From positions 100,993,424-101,057,423 of the forward strand of contig NC_090245.1 of assembly GCF_037325665.1 (NCBI RefSeq): a DNA stretch of 64,000 nt, given 5' to 3'. Below the pieces are notes generated by a model that did no database searches, was not told the DNA's origin, and was given only the letters and a program-made list of their open reading frames with translations. This DNA is from Littorina saxatilis. Lineage: Eukaryota; Mollusca; Gastropoda; Littorinimorpha; Littorinidae. The translations under genes were made by a program, and so were the position numbers. This document shows, piece by piece, positions 1-46,088 of this stretch; the stretch's first letter is position 1, and every line of letters begins with the position of its first letter.

Positions 1-160
1 CCATGAGTATGATTTATACACAATAATTAATTTACTACACTAAATCACTACCTCAAATGATGTGCTGCTCTTCTCCAGAGTAGGCTGTTACAGTTTGATG
101 TCATTTTTATTTTAATTTACCAGCAGATTTTAGTACGTAGCTTTTCAGTTAAATAAATGA

Positions 161-1215
161 TGTGAAGTTATGAACACACAGTCAGCTGACATAAACACTA
201 ACTAAATAATGATTTCGGTAACAGTTTTCATGACTGAGTTTGGTTAAGTAAATCATTAAGTTGTTTAGAATTATTTGCAAGAGACTTTAGTTAGTTATTT
301 TAGTATAAATGTGTGATTGATGTGAAGTTATGAACTTTCACAAGTTTCAAACAATTTGTTTTATTTTGGCAATTAAAATCTGATTTTGTAATATAAGTGC
401 AGCTTTAGCCTATACTATAACTCTGTGTTCTCAGTTTGTCATTGTTTTGCAAATATATTATACTGTAACTGTACTAGAGACCAACATAACAAAAATTCTT
501 GTGAAGTTATGCGCATGCTCACATTTTTGATTTTTGTTATCGTTTGTTTTCACAAATGTTTTACTTTTATTACTTAGTTGTATGTTGATTACAAAGAGTA
601 GCTGGAGAGAAAATAAGATGACATATGCACTTTCTTACTTTGGTTTGAATTAGCCATAGTTTGTGATGTCACGGTGTGAAGTTATGAACTCCTAGGACAT
701 TCTAAAATAACTTTCAGTTTCTGCCAACTCTTTGAGTCAGACAAACATTTTGGTGTATTGAAATCCTTTTGATGGTACTTTTCAAGCACATTTTGCACAA
801 AAACAGCAAAATTGTAGATTTAATGATAACTTATGCCAATATTTGCTGTGAAAAAATTGTGACAATATTAATTTCTATAAATAATACAGATAACCAAAAA
901 ATCTTCTCCACACTTCATCTTCAAAAATTACCTTCATGTTCCAGCTCACCTTTTTCAGATTAAAAAACAAAACAAATTGTTTCCTGCCTGTATAAATTAA
1001 ATTTATTATACCAATAAAAGTAAATTATGTGAAGTTATGAACTTCCCATTAATGGAGTTCACATCTGCATCATGCGTGGCCAAAACAAGTTTAACTTGCT
1101 TGAAATGCAAAGTAATTTGCTGTAGCAATTTGCTCAGATGTCTAAAACAGACCCAATACATGTAGCTACAATGATTTAACAAGTCTAAATTTTGTGACGG
1201 TGTGAAGTTATGAAC
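161..1215. repeat. 15-bp box at ~175-bp spacing
   Basis: The box TGTGAAGTTATGAAC occurs at 161, 321, 675, 1028 and 1201; at 499 the first 12 bases match. Spacings are 160, 178, 176, 353 (twice 176) and 173 bp. The DNA between boxes does not look alike. This is either a badly decayed ~175-bp tandem array with one preserved box, or repeated protein-binding sites. It may continue left of the window. Confidence 0.6.
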
Positions 1216-1590
1216 TCCTGCAAACTTTTAAACCTGAATCTGTGAAGTGATCAAACATGAGTTTTCTTAAATCATAGCTGTTCCTTGCGTATTTATGCTC
1301 TAAAATACATCTCTATTTTCAAAACAAAGAAAATGTTCATTTTTAAAATTGATTTTGTATGTCACAAAAATGGACACCTATTCTGACTTTGGGCCATATA
1401 TGTGATCAGCCAGCTATGCACAGATTAACGCCCAATTATGAAGAGCTCAGCAACAGACATTGTGCAAACAGAAGCTGCAACTATTTTCTGAATGAAGCAT
1501 CAGCTATAGACTTTTAATTTTAAATTGTATTTAAATGCTGTATGTTAATATTGTTATTGTCTTAAATATAAATGAGTCTGACCCCTTTTT

Positions 1591-2100
1591 ACATTTAGTC
1601 AAGTTTTGACTAAATGTTTTAACATAGACTGGGAATCAAGACGAGAGTTGTGGTGTATGTGTGTAGATGAATTCTGAGGAAACTACTCGACCGATCTTCT
1701 TGAAACATTCCAAAATATGTTTTCCATATATATATATATATGTATGATATCCCTGGCAGACATTTTTTCCCTTTCTTTGGATGACGTCATATCCGGCTTT
1801 TAATTTTATTGACAGTTCAGGCCCTCATTAAAAAATTTTAAAAATTGATTGAAATTTGGGTTAAGCAATCTTTGACGAAGGCCTTACTATGGGATTGCAT
1901 TTCAGCTTGAAATTAATAAATGAGTTCGGTCATTAAAAATCTCAAAATTCTAATTAAAAATAACATTTTATGTTTAATTGATCCAAAAATGATCGCATTC
2001 TTCATCATTTCCTGATTCCAAAAACATATAGATATATGTTATGTTTGAATTAAAAACAAGCTCAGGAAATTTATAAAAGCACGCTTTCTTGTTAAGCGCT
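1591..2100. repeat. Dispersed repeat starting with a palindrome
   Basis: The stretch opens with a near-perfect palindrome (arms CATTTAGTCAA and TTGACTAAATG around 1592-1613), followed by AT-rich DNA with no coding potential. It looks like one end of a non-autonomous DNA transposon. The other end was not found, so the right boundary is a guess. Confidence 0.3.
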
Positions 2101-4883
2101 CTAATCCACTGCACTATACTGGCTTGTCACTTTTATCAATCAGCGGCCAGTGCAATGCGGTTGGTTTCATTCTGTGAGTTCGACATATTGACTAAACATA
2201 TTAAACATATCAGTCACGGAGTTACAAAGCGTTACGACTTACAATTCATGTACCATGCAGAAAACGGAAAGGCTTGTCTGCTTAATCAAATCATACACTG
2301 GGTGAATAACAATTAATGAACCACCAACAACCTCTAGTCTAAGTGCACTCCTGCTGTCAAGGTCAATAGATTCATGACCAGATTCATCCGTTTTTCATAA
2401 TCTGCTTATAGTATAAACAGAACACCCTTTGGCAGAAACTGGATTTCCAAATTGCGTATCATTATATTATTTTTTCTAAGCTGGTGAAGAACTCTAAATT
2501 CATCCATTCTAGCCAGGCATATTCTAAAATCAGTCACTGACTACTGTTCACAGCATTGAACGCATGAACATCACAGTTACTTTTATTTTTTAAAGCAGTT
2601 AATTATGAATGAAGGAGCTCTAACTCTTAAGTCTAACAACAGTAACACTACCACTGGCAAACACTACCACTGTACCAGCCATCGCATTTTAATGATCACT
2701 TATGCCTAGACCTTAGTGTACCTGTTTCAAATCAACATACTATATCGTTACTAAATAGCCATGACTGGGGTTTTGTATTGAACATGAGTTAATTAATTAA
2801 TGTGACAATTAGCTTCACAAAGTTTTGATTGATGTCTTGGCCATACCTATACCAAACCAGTCCTGGCTTTATGTGATTTTGCCATTTCCAGCCTTTCTTT
2901 GTTGAAATCTGACACAAAGAAATTCAGCAACAGCTCAGACGTTTGTTCATTGAGATTTTCCTTGACATCAGCACTGTGTTGTGTTTTCATTTTATTTATT
3001 TGAATGTGTGTCTCCTTAACTAACCTGACAGATTCAAATCTTCTTTGAGAGCATGGTTCATCAATGATGGGGTCATAACACTATATTATATATAGTCACA
3101 CTCATAGCCATACACTGAGCCAGTACTTGCAAAAGCCGGTCTACCATAGTCTAGGCTAGCATGACTGCTGTGGCAGCCACACAAAAATTCAACAAAATTA
3201 CTATACTTTCGGTTGTTGTCTCTGACTAAGTTTGTGAATGAAAATAGAGTTCTGGACACACTCACCGACTCAGTCAATCTTGTTTCAGTTCACTGACGTT
3301 CAACAACATAAAATTACTTTGCACATTAATTCAAAAGGCTTTATTACCTTTAAGTTAACTTCTGAAGTAAATGAGCTATGTACGCAAGCTCTAACACAAA
3401 TAGTCTATTGCAATTCATTTGTGAGTGGTTTGAGCAGGCACAAGATGGTGCATGCGCTACGAAAGCTTGTCCAAGTTGAAACCTGGAGGCGGTGTTTGCG
3501 CTACTCCAACACTTTGCTCCTCTATTGATTGTGGTCTTGTGCACAGCACTGCACAAGTGCCCTGTGTGTGCAAATCTGGACAGGAAAAAAGTCCATGCAC
3601 ACTCTAATCGAACATCATGTGCTCCTTGACACTAAATTTCGGACATTCTTCCACCGTCCCTCTGAATTTGATGGATGAAATGCTACCTTTTTATGCTTGG
3701 TAACTTCAAGGTTACATTTCCTGCTAAATGAGTAAATTATCACTGTTAGTGTTATGCTCTTATGTTACAGAGTTGTTGCTTCTACTTCTCGTTCTATAGA
3801 CTATACGTTAAGTTTTACTCTAGTCTGATGTGAACTGACACTCAGGTACTAAGTTGTACTAGTACTACAAAGTTCAATGAAAACTGAGGTTGACTAAAAA
3901 CAAACTTTGGAACAATTGAAATATGAATAACCTGTGATATATGGTATCAACTGCTTGGTCATAATAAGGATACATAAACCATACCCTTTCAGTTTTATTT
4001 ACTTCAGTTTGGATACATTTATAAATTATAGAGAGAGACTTTGATCGTGCAGTCAGTGGAACGCAGAAGAAGAAGAAGTGGTGAGTATTTGTGATCAAGC
4101 TGACCTCCTGTCTTTCTTGCTCTTATTTCTAGTATCTAAAGAATACATAGCCTTGCTGAACTAACACACCCTAATAAATCAAATAAGTTAGCCCTGCTGT
4201 GGCTCTGTACCCTGTGAGAAGGGGCAGGTGTCGCCAACCCATTATGTCAACAAAACAAATGATAGGACAGGCCCATCAACAACAATGTGGCCTTATTCAG
4301 CTTTGAAATGTATGGCTAGCACTGGCAGTGTTCAACTCATAACTGTTCGGTGATGTTACAAATTCACAACTTTAGAACTAATGTCCTGAGCTCTTCAGCA
4401 TGAATAGTACACACACACTGACACATACACACCCGCAAACATCGTCACATACACACAAAGTGCAGATATTGTTCTTGTTGTTTCGTTGTTCTTTTTCTCT
4501 CTCAAACAAACTGAATGAAACTGAAAGGCTCCTTGGTCTCTAGTCCCAAACACGCCACTGACAGTGACACTGCTTGAACGTGCAACTATGTTTAAAATTG
4601 GGTTTGTAAAAATTTTATGTTTTGACAAAATTTAAACTTGTTTAGCGGTAGTGAACCAGTCTCACTGTGGAAGTGAAAAAATCAAATTCACCGGAAACAT
4701 TTTTTAATTTAAATTTCAGCGTCTAAAACATCCCCTTCTAGAGGTGACAAGCAATCTGTCACATATTATCAAGAAAGAGACCGCACATTAAGTCACAATC
4801 CTGACCTCAAATCTGAAACTTGCGCAGTTCCTTCAGATGATTATGCCAGACAAATCATTTTGCATTAAATAATGTAACATTTT

Positions 4884-5260
4884 GACGGGCGCAGTGGCCC
4901 AGTGAATAAGAGTATTAAGACAACGACCTCTTGATCAGGTCGTGAGTTCAAATCCCGGCCGCTACCGCCTGGTGGGTTAAGGGTGGAGATTTTTCTGATC
5001 TCAGGTCAAAACATGTGCAGACATGATAGTGCCTTATCCCCCTTCGTGTGTACCCGTAAGCATAAGACCAAGTGCGCACAGAGAAGAACCTGTAATTCAT
5101 GTCAAGAGTTCGGTGTGTTATAGAAACAAGCATGCATCCTCCGAAAGCAGTGTATGGCTGCCTAAATGGCGGGGTAAAAACGGCCATACACGTAAAACCC
5201 CACTCGTGCAAAAAACACAAGTGAGTATGGGAGTTTCAGCCAATGCACGAAGAAGAAGAC
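4884..5260 (+). mobile_element. tRNA-derived SINE, head type B
   Basis: The head is tRNA-like, with an A-box region (GCAGTGGCC...) and a B box (GAGTTCAAATCCCGG). It is followed by a conserved body with the segments CACTCGTGCAAAAA and GGGAGTTTCAGCC, and an (AAG)n tail. It lies in CSNK1G intron 1 and the head is diverged, so this is an older copy. Confidence 0.8.
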
Positions 5261-5734
5261 GAATCTTAGTAACATTTTCAATTTCCACAAACATTGCAGC
5301 CTCATGCCATCCTGAAGACAGGGGACTGTGTGCACAGTGTTTTGGGTACCAGACCTAGTCTTATGTGTCAAATAATAAGTGAGTACAGAATCTGACATGT
5401 GCTATGTGTAGGTGGACACAATTTAATATACGTGTTACTGTACATGCATGAAGGCTGAAGAGGTTTTATGTGTACTAGGAGTAGTCTACTATCAAGTCTA
5501 TAAACTGTAGTGTACTTAAAATAGAGTTAACTTTGACTTCGAGAAATGTTCTACATTTATGTTTGCTACAGATGGCTCAGTGATTTAGGAATCAAGCATG
5601 GGTCTGAAACACCATGAAGGCCAGTAACATTAACGCAACCAACCCCTATGACTTGTGTGACTTTGATTAAAAAGAAATTAAGATAGTAGGTGTTAATAAA
5701 CACAAGAAACAGAAACAGTTGCAAGTGCAGGAGC

Positions 5735-5915
5735 TATAGACCCTATCGGTATTCCAAGCTCTCGTGATCTCTCGCAAACTTCAGAGCATAGCAAAGCATG
5801 CCGTACAGCGATCTCGTGTGAGCTGCACAAGCCAAAGTTCGAAGTTATCGCGATGTTCAAAGCATAACAAAGAGCGTGTCTCGCGAGAGCTGCTCAGATA
5901 CCGAAAAGGTCTATT
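5735..5915. mobile_element. Small TIR element (MITE)
   Basis: The ends are imperfect inverted repeats: TATAGACC...CGGTAT on the left and ATACCG...GGTCTATT on the right, each next to a CTCTCG/CGAGAG pair. There is no coding capacity. The superfamily was not identified. Confidence 0.5.
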
Positions 5916-6591
5916 CACCATGAGTATGACGCTGCAGAAGCAATGGTAAACCTGACAATTTGCACACCTGACACACTGGTAACATTTTAATTTTCATTGC
6001 CAAACTTTTCCACTCAACATGTACTCACAATACCAATCTTGTGAAAGTTTGCCTTTTGCACTTAACTGTGAGTTGTAAACACTAACTGAACAGTGTTTCA
6101 AAGATCATAGTTTTTTTTAAAGTTTCAACAGCTAAGTAACACAACTATAGACACAGTGACATTGTCATTATCCGGGAACACTATCGCCACTTTTGGTTTT
6201 AACTACTCTGCATTTTATCACTTCATACTGCAACATTCAGGGCTCTCTGGGAACAAAATCAGTTTACCACCACACTGTAAGTTTAAGTTACTTACTTCAA
6301 ACTAAAAACCCTCACAATGCAATGAATGTTTGAATGACTCAATACATTATCCTCTTAAATGCATGAGAACATTGCCTTTTTGAATCCGAAACAACCAGTG
6401 AACCACTGAGTGAGCACCAATGACAAATATTGAATATATACACTGCTCAGCCTATTAAGTTTAACACTCCTAAGCTAAGCTACACTATCGCAAACCAGCG
6501 TACGTTTTGGATGACTGCAGAATACTTAAAATTTTAACTATCACAATCAGTTACGACAGCTCTTCTGATCACATTACAATGACCAGTGGTT

Positions 6592-6683
6592 GATAGCCAC
6601 TCAAAGTCAAACAATAAATGGTACTTAATTGTGTACATGATAGCCACTCAAAGTCAAACAATAAATGGTACTTAATTGTGTAC
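6592..6683. repeat. 47-bp unit duplicated in tandem
   Basis: A unit starting GATAGCCACTCAAAGTC occurs twice back to back without visible differences, which suggests a recent duplication. Confidence 0.85.
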
Positions 6684-7039
6684 TACAGTAACTCGAAAAC
6701 ACTGTTCAATTCCACTTCCAGCATAAAATTAAAACCCTTCAGTTAACTTCAGAGGCAGCAGCCGCATGCCATGTTCGTCAAATCAGATTTCTAATCCTTG
6801 AACAGTAACACAAAAACCATCTAACAATAACGAAACCCATGAGAATTATTGAAGAACAATCAAAAATGCTAGCTCAGCCGGCAGTGTCACACCTTTGTCA
6901 TGATCTTCCTTATTCCCAACATTACACAGTGACTCATGCCTGCAATACAAGCAATAGTATGGCACACAGAAGGCAACATTACCTTAAAGATTAAAAATAT
7001 TGTAGCAAAGACATTGAAGAATGTTTCTATAATACGTAC

Positions 7040-7229
7040 CTAGTCTGAGTTCACCAAAATTTCCACAGCCAATCTTCTTGCCAACTCGGAAGTTGGGACC
7101 CACCATCAGTACTCCCGTGTTACTGGAAGATGCACTTTGTCTGCTGGAGCTATGCATGCTGCGAGCACTTGTTTTCCTTCTAGATTGCTCTTCAGTTTTT
7201 TCGTATGATTCTCGTTTTGGTGTACTCAT
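7040..7229 (-). CDS. CSNK1G: Casein kinase 1 gamma, first coding exon (5' part only)
   Basis: CK1 gamma kinases are membrane-tethered Ser/Thr kinases that act in Wnt signalling (LRP6 phosphorylation) and vesicle traffic. The exon encodes 63 full codons. A Ser/Arg-rich N-terminal tail (residues 1-38) is followed by the kinase start [20 protein letters not shown], which carries the glycine-rich ATP loop GCGNFG at residues 54-59. This stretch is nearly invariant in animal CK1 gamma. The ATG at 7229 is the only plausible start, and the exon ends at a GTACGT donor after LRL and the first base of a Gly codon. The remaining exons lie beyond base 1. The gene is divergent from CEP120. Which vertebrate paralogue (G1, G2 or G3) it matches cannot be told from this exon. 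Confidence 0.93.
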
Positions 7230-8098
7230 CGGGAAAGATGAAGTCTCTCCCAGTCAATCACCAACACAAATAAATCCTCAAAACACACAAACGATAAAAT
7301 TCAATGATCTTGTCATGAGACAGAGAGAAATGAGATGAACCAAACCCCGGTCACTAAGCCCCTTCTAAAGTCCCGTCCTGGTGCTTCAGAGGGGCCTCGT
7401 CGTCCATGATACATACTGTTTCAACAATCAGAAAATTAGTGGTCCTTTACATTTTCGTAATCCTTCAACTAACACCAACTGATCAATATTTTTGGAATAT
7501 TTCTCAACGCCTCACTTAATTTCAGCCCGTCTTCTCGGCACAAGTAAAGAGAGCACACAACCTGTGGAAAGAAGATATTCTTACGCCAACGTAACAAATA
7601 CGATTTGGGATAACACAAGACAAAGCTGCCTTTGGCAAATTTAAGAAATATACTATTATAATGTAAATGATGCGAATATAATCGCAGTTTAGACTGAAAC
7701 TGATGAGTTAACTTGCTCTATTTTGCAGTGGCGTGATAACCAAACCGGAAAAGCGTAAAAAGCGTTATCCGGCGAACTGCGCAAGTCGGGATTCCCCGTA
7801 TCCAGGCGTTTTGTGTGTCATTATTTACTGACAACCACGCTGTGCTCGACGTTTACTTGTATGTTCTAACATAAATAAAGGTCTTCCCCACTCCCTTTTT
7901 TAAATATTAGCTCTTTCTGCACCAAAAAGTTCAAACTACATCTAAATTAAATCAGTAAAATAATTAGGTCAATGTGTCAGCTGATATTTTGCCTAGGTTC
8001 GTCACTTCCGTATCAACAACTATGGCGGATGTTTTCAAATGAACACAGCACTCATGGCCTAAAATGTGCATTACATAACGTATATCCATAATTTCGTC
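7230..8098. promoter_or_regulatory. Divergent promoter of CSNK1G and CEP120
   Basis: The two start codons are 870 bp apart on opposite strands. Candidate sites typical of TATA-less divergent promoters are visible: ETS-like CCGGAA (7745-7750) and ATCCGG (7767-7772), an NRF1-like TGCGCA (7778-7783), ETS-like CACTTCCG (8003-8010), and a YY1-like ATGGCGG (8022-8028) about 75 bp before the CEP120 ATG. Both 5' UTRs must lie here. Start sites cannot be placed from sequence alone. Confidence 0.6.
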
Positions 8099-42792
<34,694 letters not shown>

Positions 42793-43267
42793 CTCTTGTG
42801 AAAAGTTCATGTTGGCATTATTTTCTGATTTTTGACCCTCCTGGATTTTTGGAGAATTACACGTTTATTAGAGTTAGTGTTAAGGAAGAAAAGAATGTGG
42901 TGAGAAGTGGAATCTTTTTCCATTACTTCAGTGGACTTATTAATCAGGCATTTTCAATTTTTTTGTCATTTTGACAAGAAGGGAGAAAGTTTCGTTTTCG
43001 AGTTATCTACTGGGTCACGAGGAGAGAGCTTCAGCTTTCTGAGTTCATCTGAGGCTGCAATTGTCATTTTCAGGTACAATTTTTATTTTTGAAAAGTATT
43101 AACTTATCTCACTGTATTAGGTCAACTAAAGTGCCTTACAGGAATGCAGCCAGACATGAACCAGTCACAAGGAGTATACCTTAAAACTTGTAGGCACAAA
43201 ACCATATGGGGGAAAATGATGGGCATGTGTATTTGAGAGCTGAACTCATGGTTGGATGTTTTGTACA

Positions 43268-43273
43268 AATAAA
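43268..43273 (+). terminator. CEP120 poly(A) signal
   Basis: AATAAA 476 bp after the stop codon, first canonical signal of the 3' UTR. Confidence 0.6.
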
Positions 43274-43626
43274 TACTTTATTTAAATGTGAAGAAAGTAG
43301 GTAGTATTTATTATTTTTTTCCTTTGTCTTTAGCACTGTGAACACTGCTTTACAGACATAGTTTGGTGCGTTAACTTTGTTCCCGAGAGGCGAATCTCTC
43401 TGTGTATACCACCGTTCACCTTTGCGTCGTCATGGTGATGAGATCTTGGCTACTTAAATTGTTGTATTCACGGTACCCCTCAAATTTTGAGGAGTTCATC
43501 TGAAAGTAAAATATAAATAAGCAAGCATTTTATTGAAGGAGTTTGTGTTGTCACTTGTGGTCGAGTTAGCTCTCAAACAAACAATCATGCAAACTCTCTC
43601 TTTTTCTCTCTCCATCTCACTCTTTT

Positions 43627-43636
<10 letters not shown>

Positions 43637-43672
<36 letters not shown>
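43637..43672. repeat. (CA)n microsatellite
   Basis: CA dinucleotide run after a CT-rich stretch, between the two convergent genes. Confidence 0.95.
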
Positions 43673-43711
43673 CATAATGGTAGCAACACAGTTTTCATTG
43701 ATACATTGTAC

Positions 43712-43717
43712 TTTATT
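43712..43717 (-). terminator. Candidate poly(A) signal of the TPR-CaaX gene
   Basis: TTTATT on the plus strand is AATAAA on the minus strand, 2.27 kb past the stop codon. Other AATAAA-like sites are present, so this is one candidate. Confidence 0.35.
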
Positions 43718-45308
43718 TCAAAGTTTTCTCCAAATTGGATTTTTTTATCAGACCATTACATAAGAATCAGACTAAACAGTGCAGTGTAAATCCTGTTTGC
43801 AAATCTACCTGAAGAAAACAAAAGGTTTCCAGAACAATTGAAAACTGATTAATGGCAAACAGAATTCTCTAAATGCATTGTGAGGGCAGAAAGTAGCTGT
43901 TTCTAAATGTACAGTACAAGTCATAAAGTGAAGACTGCAGTTGCAACAATGTATTTCCAATCATAAGGCTACAAGTACAAACAAAGAATTCAAAACCTGA
44001 ATGCAAATGAAATTTTGATCTTCATCATCAGTAATATCACAGTAACGCTCCATTTCATTCTTTACCATGAAATGTCTTCACTAATGCAGATAAAAACATG
44101 TTTTGAAAGAATGTCTGGTTAACTGGTCCAGACATAATATGTGTTATCTGTTTTTGTCGAGTCACAGCTTTGCTAATCCAAATTTTAACTTTGTACAAAC
44201 CGAAAAGCCTTCTTCTTGAATCTCATAATTCGGGAACATGAATAAAACCAGGACAATTGTGAAAGGTCTGAAATATTAACACCCACGGCTTTCAGTACTT
44301 TCTCATCAATAAACTATTTTTTTTTAAAAGAACACAATCAATTAAACGGAGAATACATGCTAGAAATTATTAATTTCTTCAGACGAAAAAAACTAGACCG
44401 TGTTGTCTAGTACTGATGCTTAAAAAATACCTGAAGAAATAAAAACATAAGAGCAAACATGTACAGAAAGCAATCTAGACTATCTACTGATCTTCAAAGA
44501 AATCCAGTGATAACAAGCATTAATCAATGAGGTATATTTTTTATTTTAATCAGTTGTGTGTGAAGAAAAAAAATCAAACATTTTGAATAAAACACACATT
44601 CCTTTCATCAGCCAATGGCCATTCCTTAATTAGCTTCAGCCAATCACTCGCCTGATCATGAATTGTAAAAATTCTCTTCAAATAAACACATGTTTAACCA
44701 TGCTGGGCATTTATCTTCATCGCTTCCCTTTAAAGGTCGTTGTCTACATGTTTATACCGAAATCGCCATTTGACTATTAAAATGCAGAGTCTATTATCTA
44801 CTAATATCAACAATACACCCCCTTTCGATCAGGAAAGACGAAGCCAGTGTAGCCGTTTGAAAATTCATTGTAGTATTCCAGCGTAGTACTCATAGTAGGA
44901 TATCCTTATTTGGAAAATGCCAAGCGCAAAACTCCTCTCAAATCCCATGCATTTCGTGCGTTTATAAAAAAAAAAGCGTGGACAGCGCTCCAGTGTCAAA
45001 CTGTTGCTGCAATTGTTTGGGCGTGGCTATAAGCATAGTGACATGAATTTGATTGGTCAGTATTTTTAGGCAAAGCACATGTTCTCAGCAAACAGAAAAC
45101 AAAATATTGGAAGCATGAGTCACGCTACCCAAAAATAAAATCTTTTTTTACAATTTTTTTTTTTTCTTTAATTTGTTTCCCCATGGTTCATTCATCATTT
45201 GACATAATTTTGTATCGAAATCTAACCATAAGATTATTGAAAAAAAGCAAAAATGTAGACGACCACCTTTAAATTGTTCAAGAGAAAGTGACACCTTGAG
45301 AATTGCTG

Positions 45309-45552
45309 TTAACCATGGACGGAATGACATAGTAACACATTTCATGTGGTTAACCATGGACGGAATGACATAGTATCACATTTCATGTGGTTAACCATGG
45401 ACGGAATGACATAGTATCACATTTTATGTGGTTAACCATGGACGGAATGACATAGTATCACATTTCATGTGGTTAACCATGGACGGAATGACATAGTATC
45501 ACATTTCATGTGGTTAACCATGGACGGAATGACATAGTATCACATGTCATGT
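45309..45552. repeat. 41-bp tandem repeat, 6 copies
   Basis: Unit GTTAACCATGGACGGAATGA followed by CATAGTATCACATTTCATGTG, nearly identical copies. Confidence 0.95.
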
Positions 45553-45635
45553 CAAACAAATAACAGAAAGTATCTTGATTCTTTTTTACAATAACTTAAC
45601 CTAGCTAACTTTTGAGCAAGCTGGACAGTTTGGTA

Positions 45636-45870
45636 AATAGTTGAACCCCCCTTAAGACCTCCAAAACTCTGAAAAAATCAGGTCTTAAAAAGTAGAGAGT
45701 CTTAAAATGGGGGTAATTTGACTGAGGTTACGAACAGAAAGTCTGAGAAAATATGGTCTGAAAAAGGAAGGAGTCTTAAATTGGGGGTAATTTGACTGAG
45801 GTTACGAACAGAAAGTCTGAGAAAATATGGTCTGAAAAAGGAGGGGGTCTTAAAAGGGTGTTCCACTGTA
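45636..45870. mobile_element. pogo-type MITE with internal duplication
   Basis: Ends GTTGAACCCCCC and TTCCACTGTA. An inner block (GGGGGTAATTTGACTGAGGT) is present twice. Confidence 0.8.
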
Positions 45871-45982
45871 CACCAAAATAAACTGTGATGTCAAACCCAG
45901 ACCATCCCTGCCAGACCTTGCTCTCCGTGGCATTCACAGTCTCAGATATGCTGCCACACTTCACGACGCTGAGCGGAAGTGA

Positions 45983-46088
45983 TCACATAACGGCACAAGT
46001 TTTGGATTCCTTTGCGTCCTTTTTCTCGTCACCATGTGACAGGTAGCTGTCCCCCATGGCGAAGCCGATGCGCTGGTCTTCTTTAGTG
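45983..46088 (-). CDS. TPR-CaaX gene, last exon
   Basis: Encodes TKEDQRIGFAMGDSYLSHGD, a lysine-rich stretch and the CAVM end before TGA. Acceptor CTGTTGCAG. Confidence 0.8.

Larger units (their letters stand above)
1..7039 (-). other. CSNK1G first intron (partial)
   Basis: This stretch follows the CSNK1G first coding exon on the minus strand. I found no second kinase exon in any minus-strand frame, so the first intron is at least 7 kb. It holds the periodic 15-bp box (first 1.2 kb), a palindrome-ended repeat near 1.6 kb, a SINE, a small TIR element and a 47-bp duplication. Between these the DNA is AT-rich and I see nothing else that can be named. Confidence 0.6.
43718..45982 (-). other. Probable 3' UTR of the TPR-CaaX gene
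   Basis: No exon of another gene is seen. It contains a 41-bp minisatellite and a pogo-type MITE; otherwise AT-rich unique DNA. Assignment rests on position alone. Confidence 0.4.

Noticed and set aside
5023-5398. Two overlapping ~100-codon frames
   Set aside because: Inside a SINE copy; not a gene.
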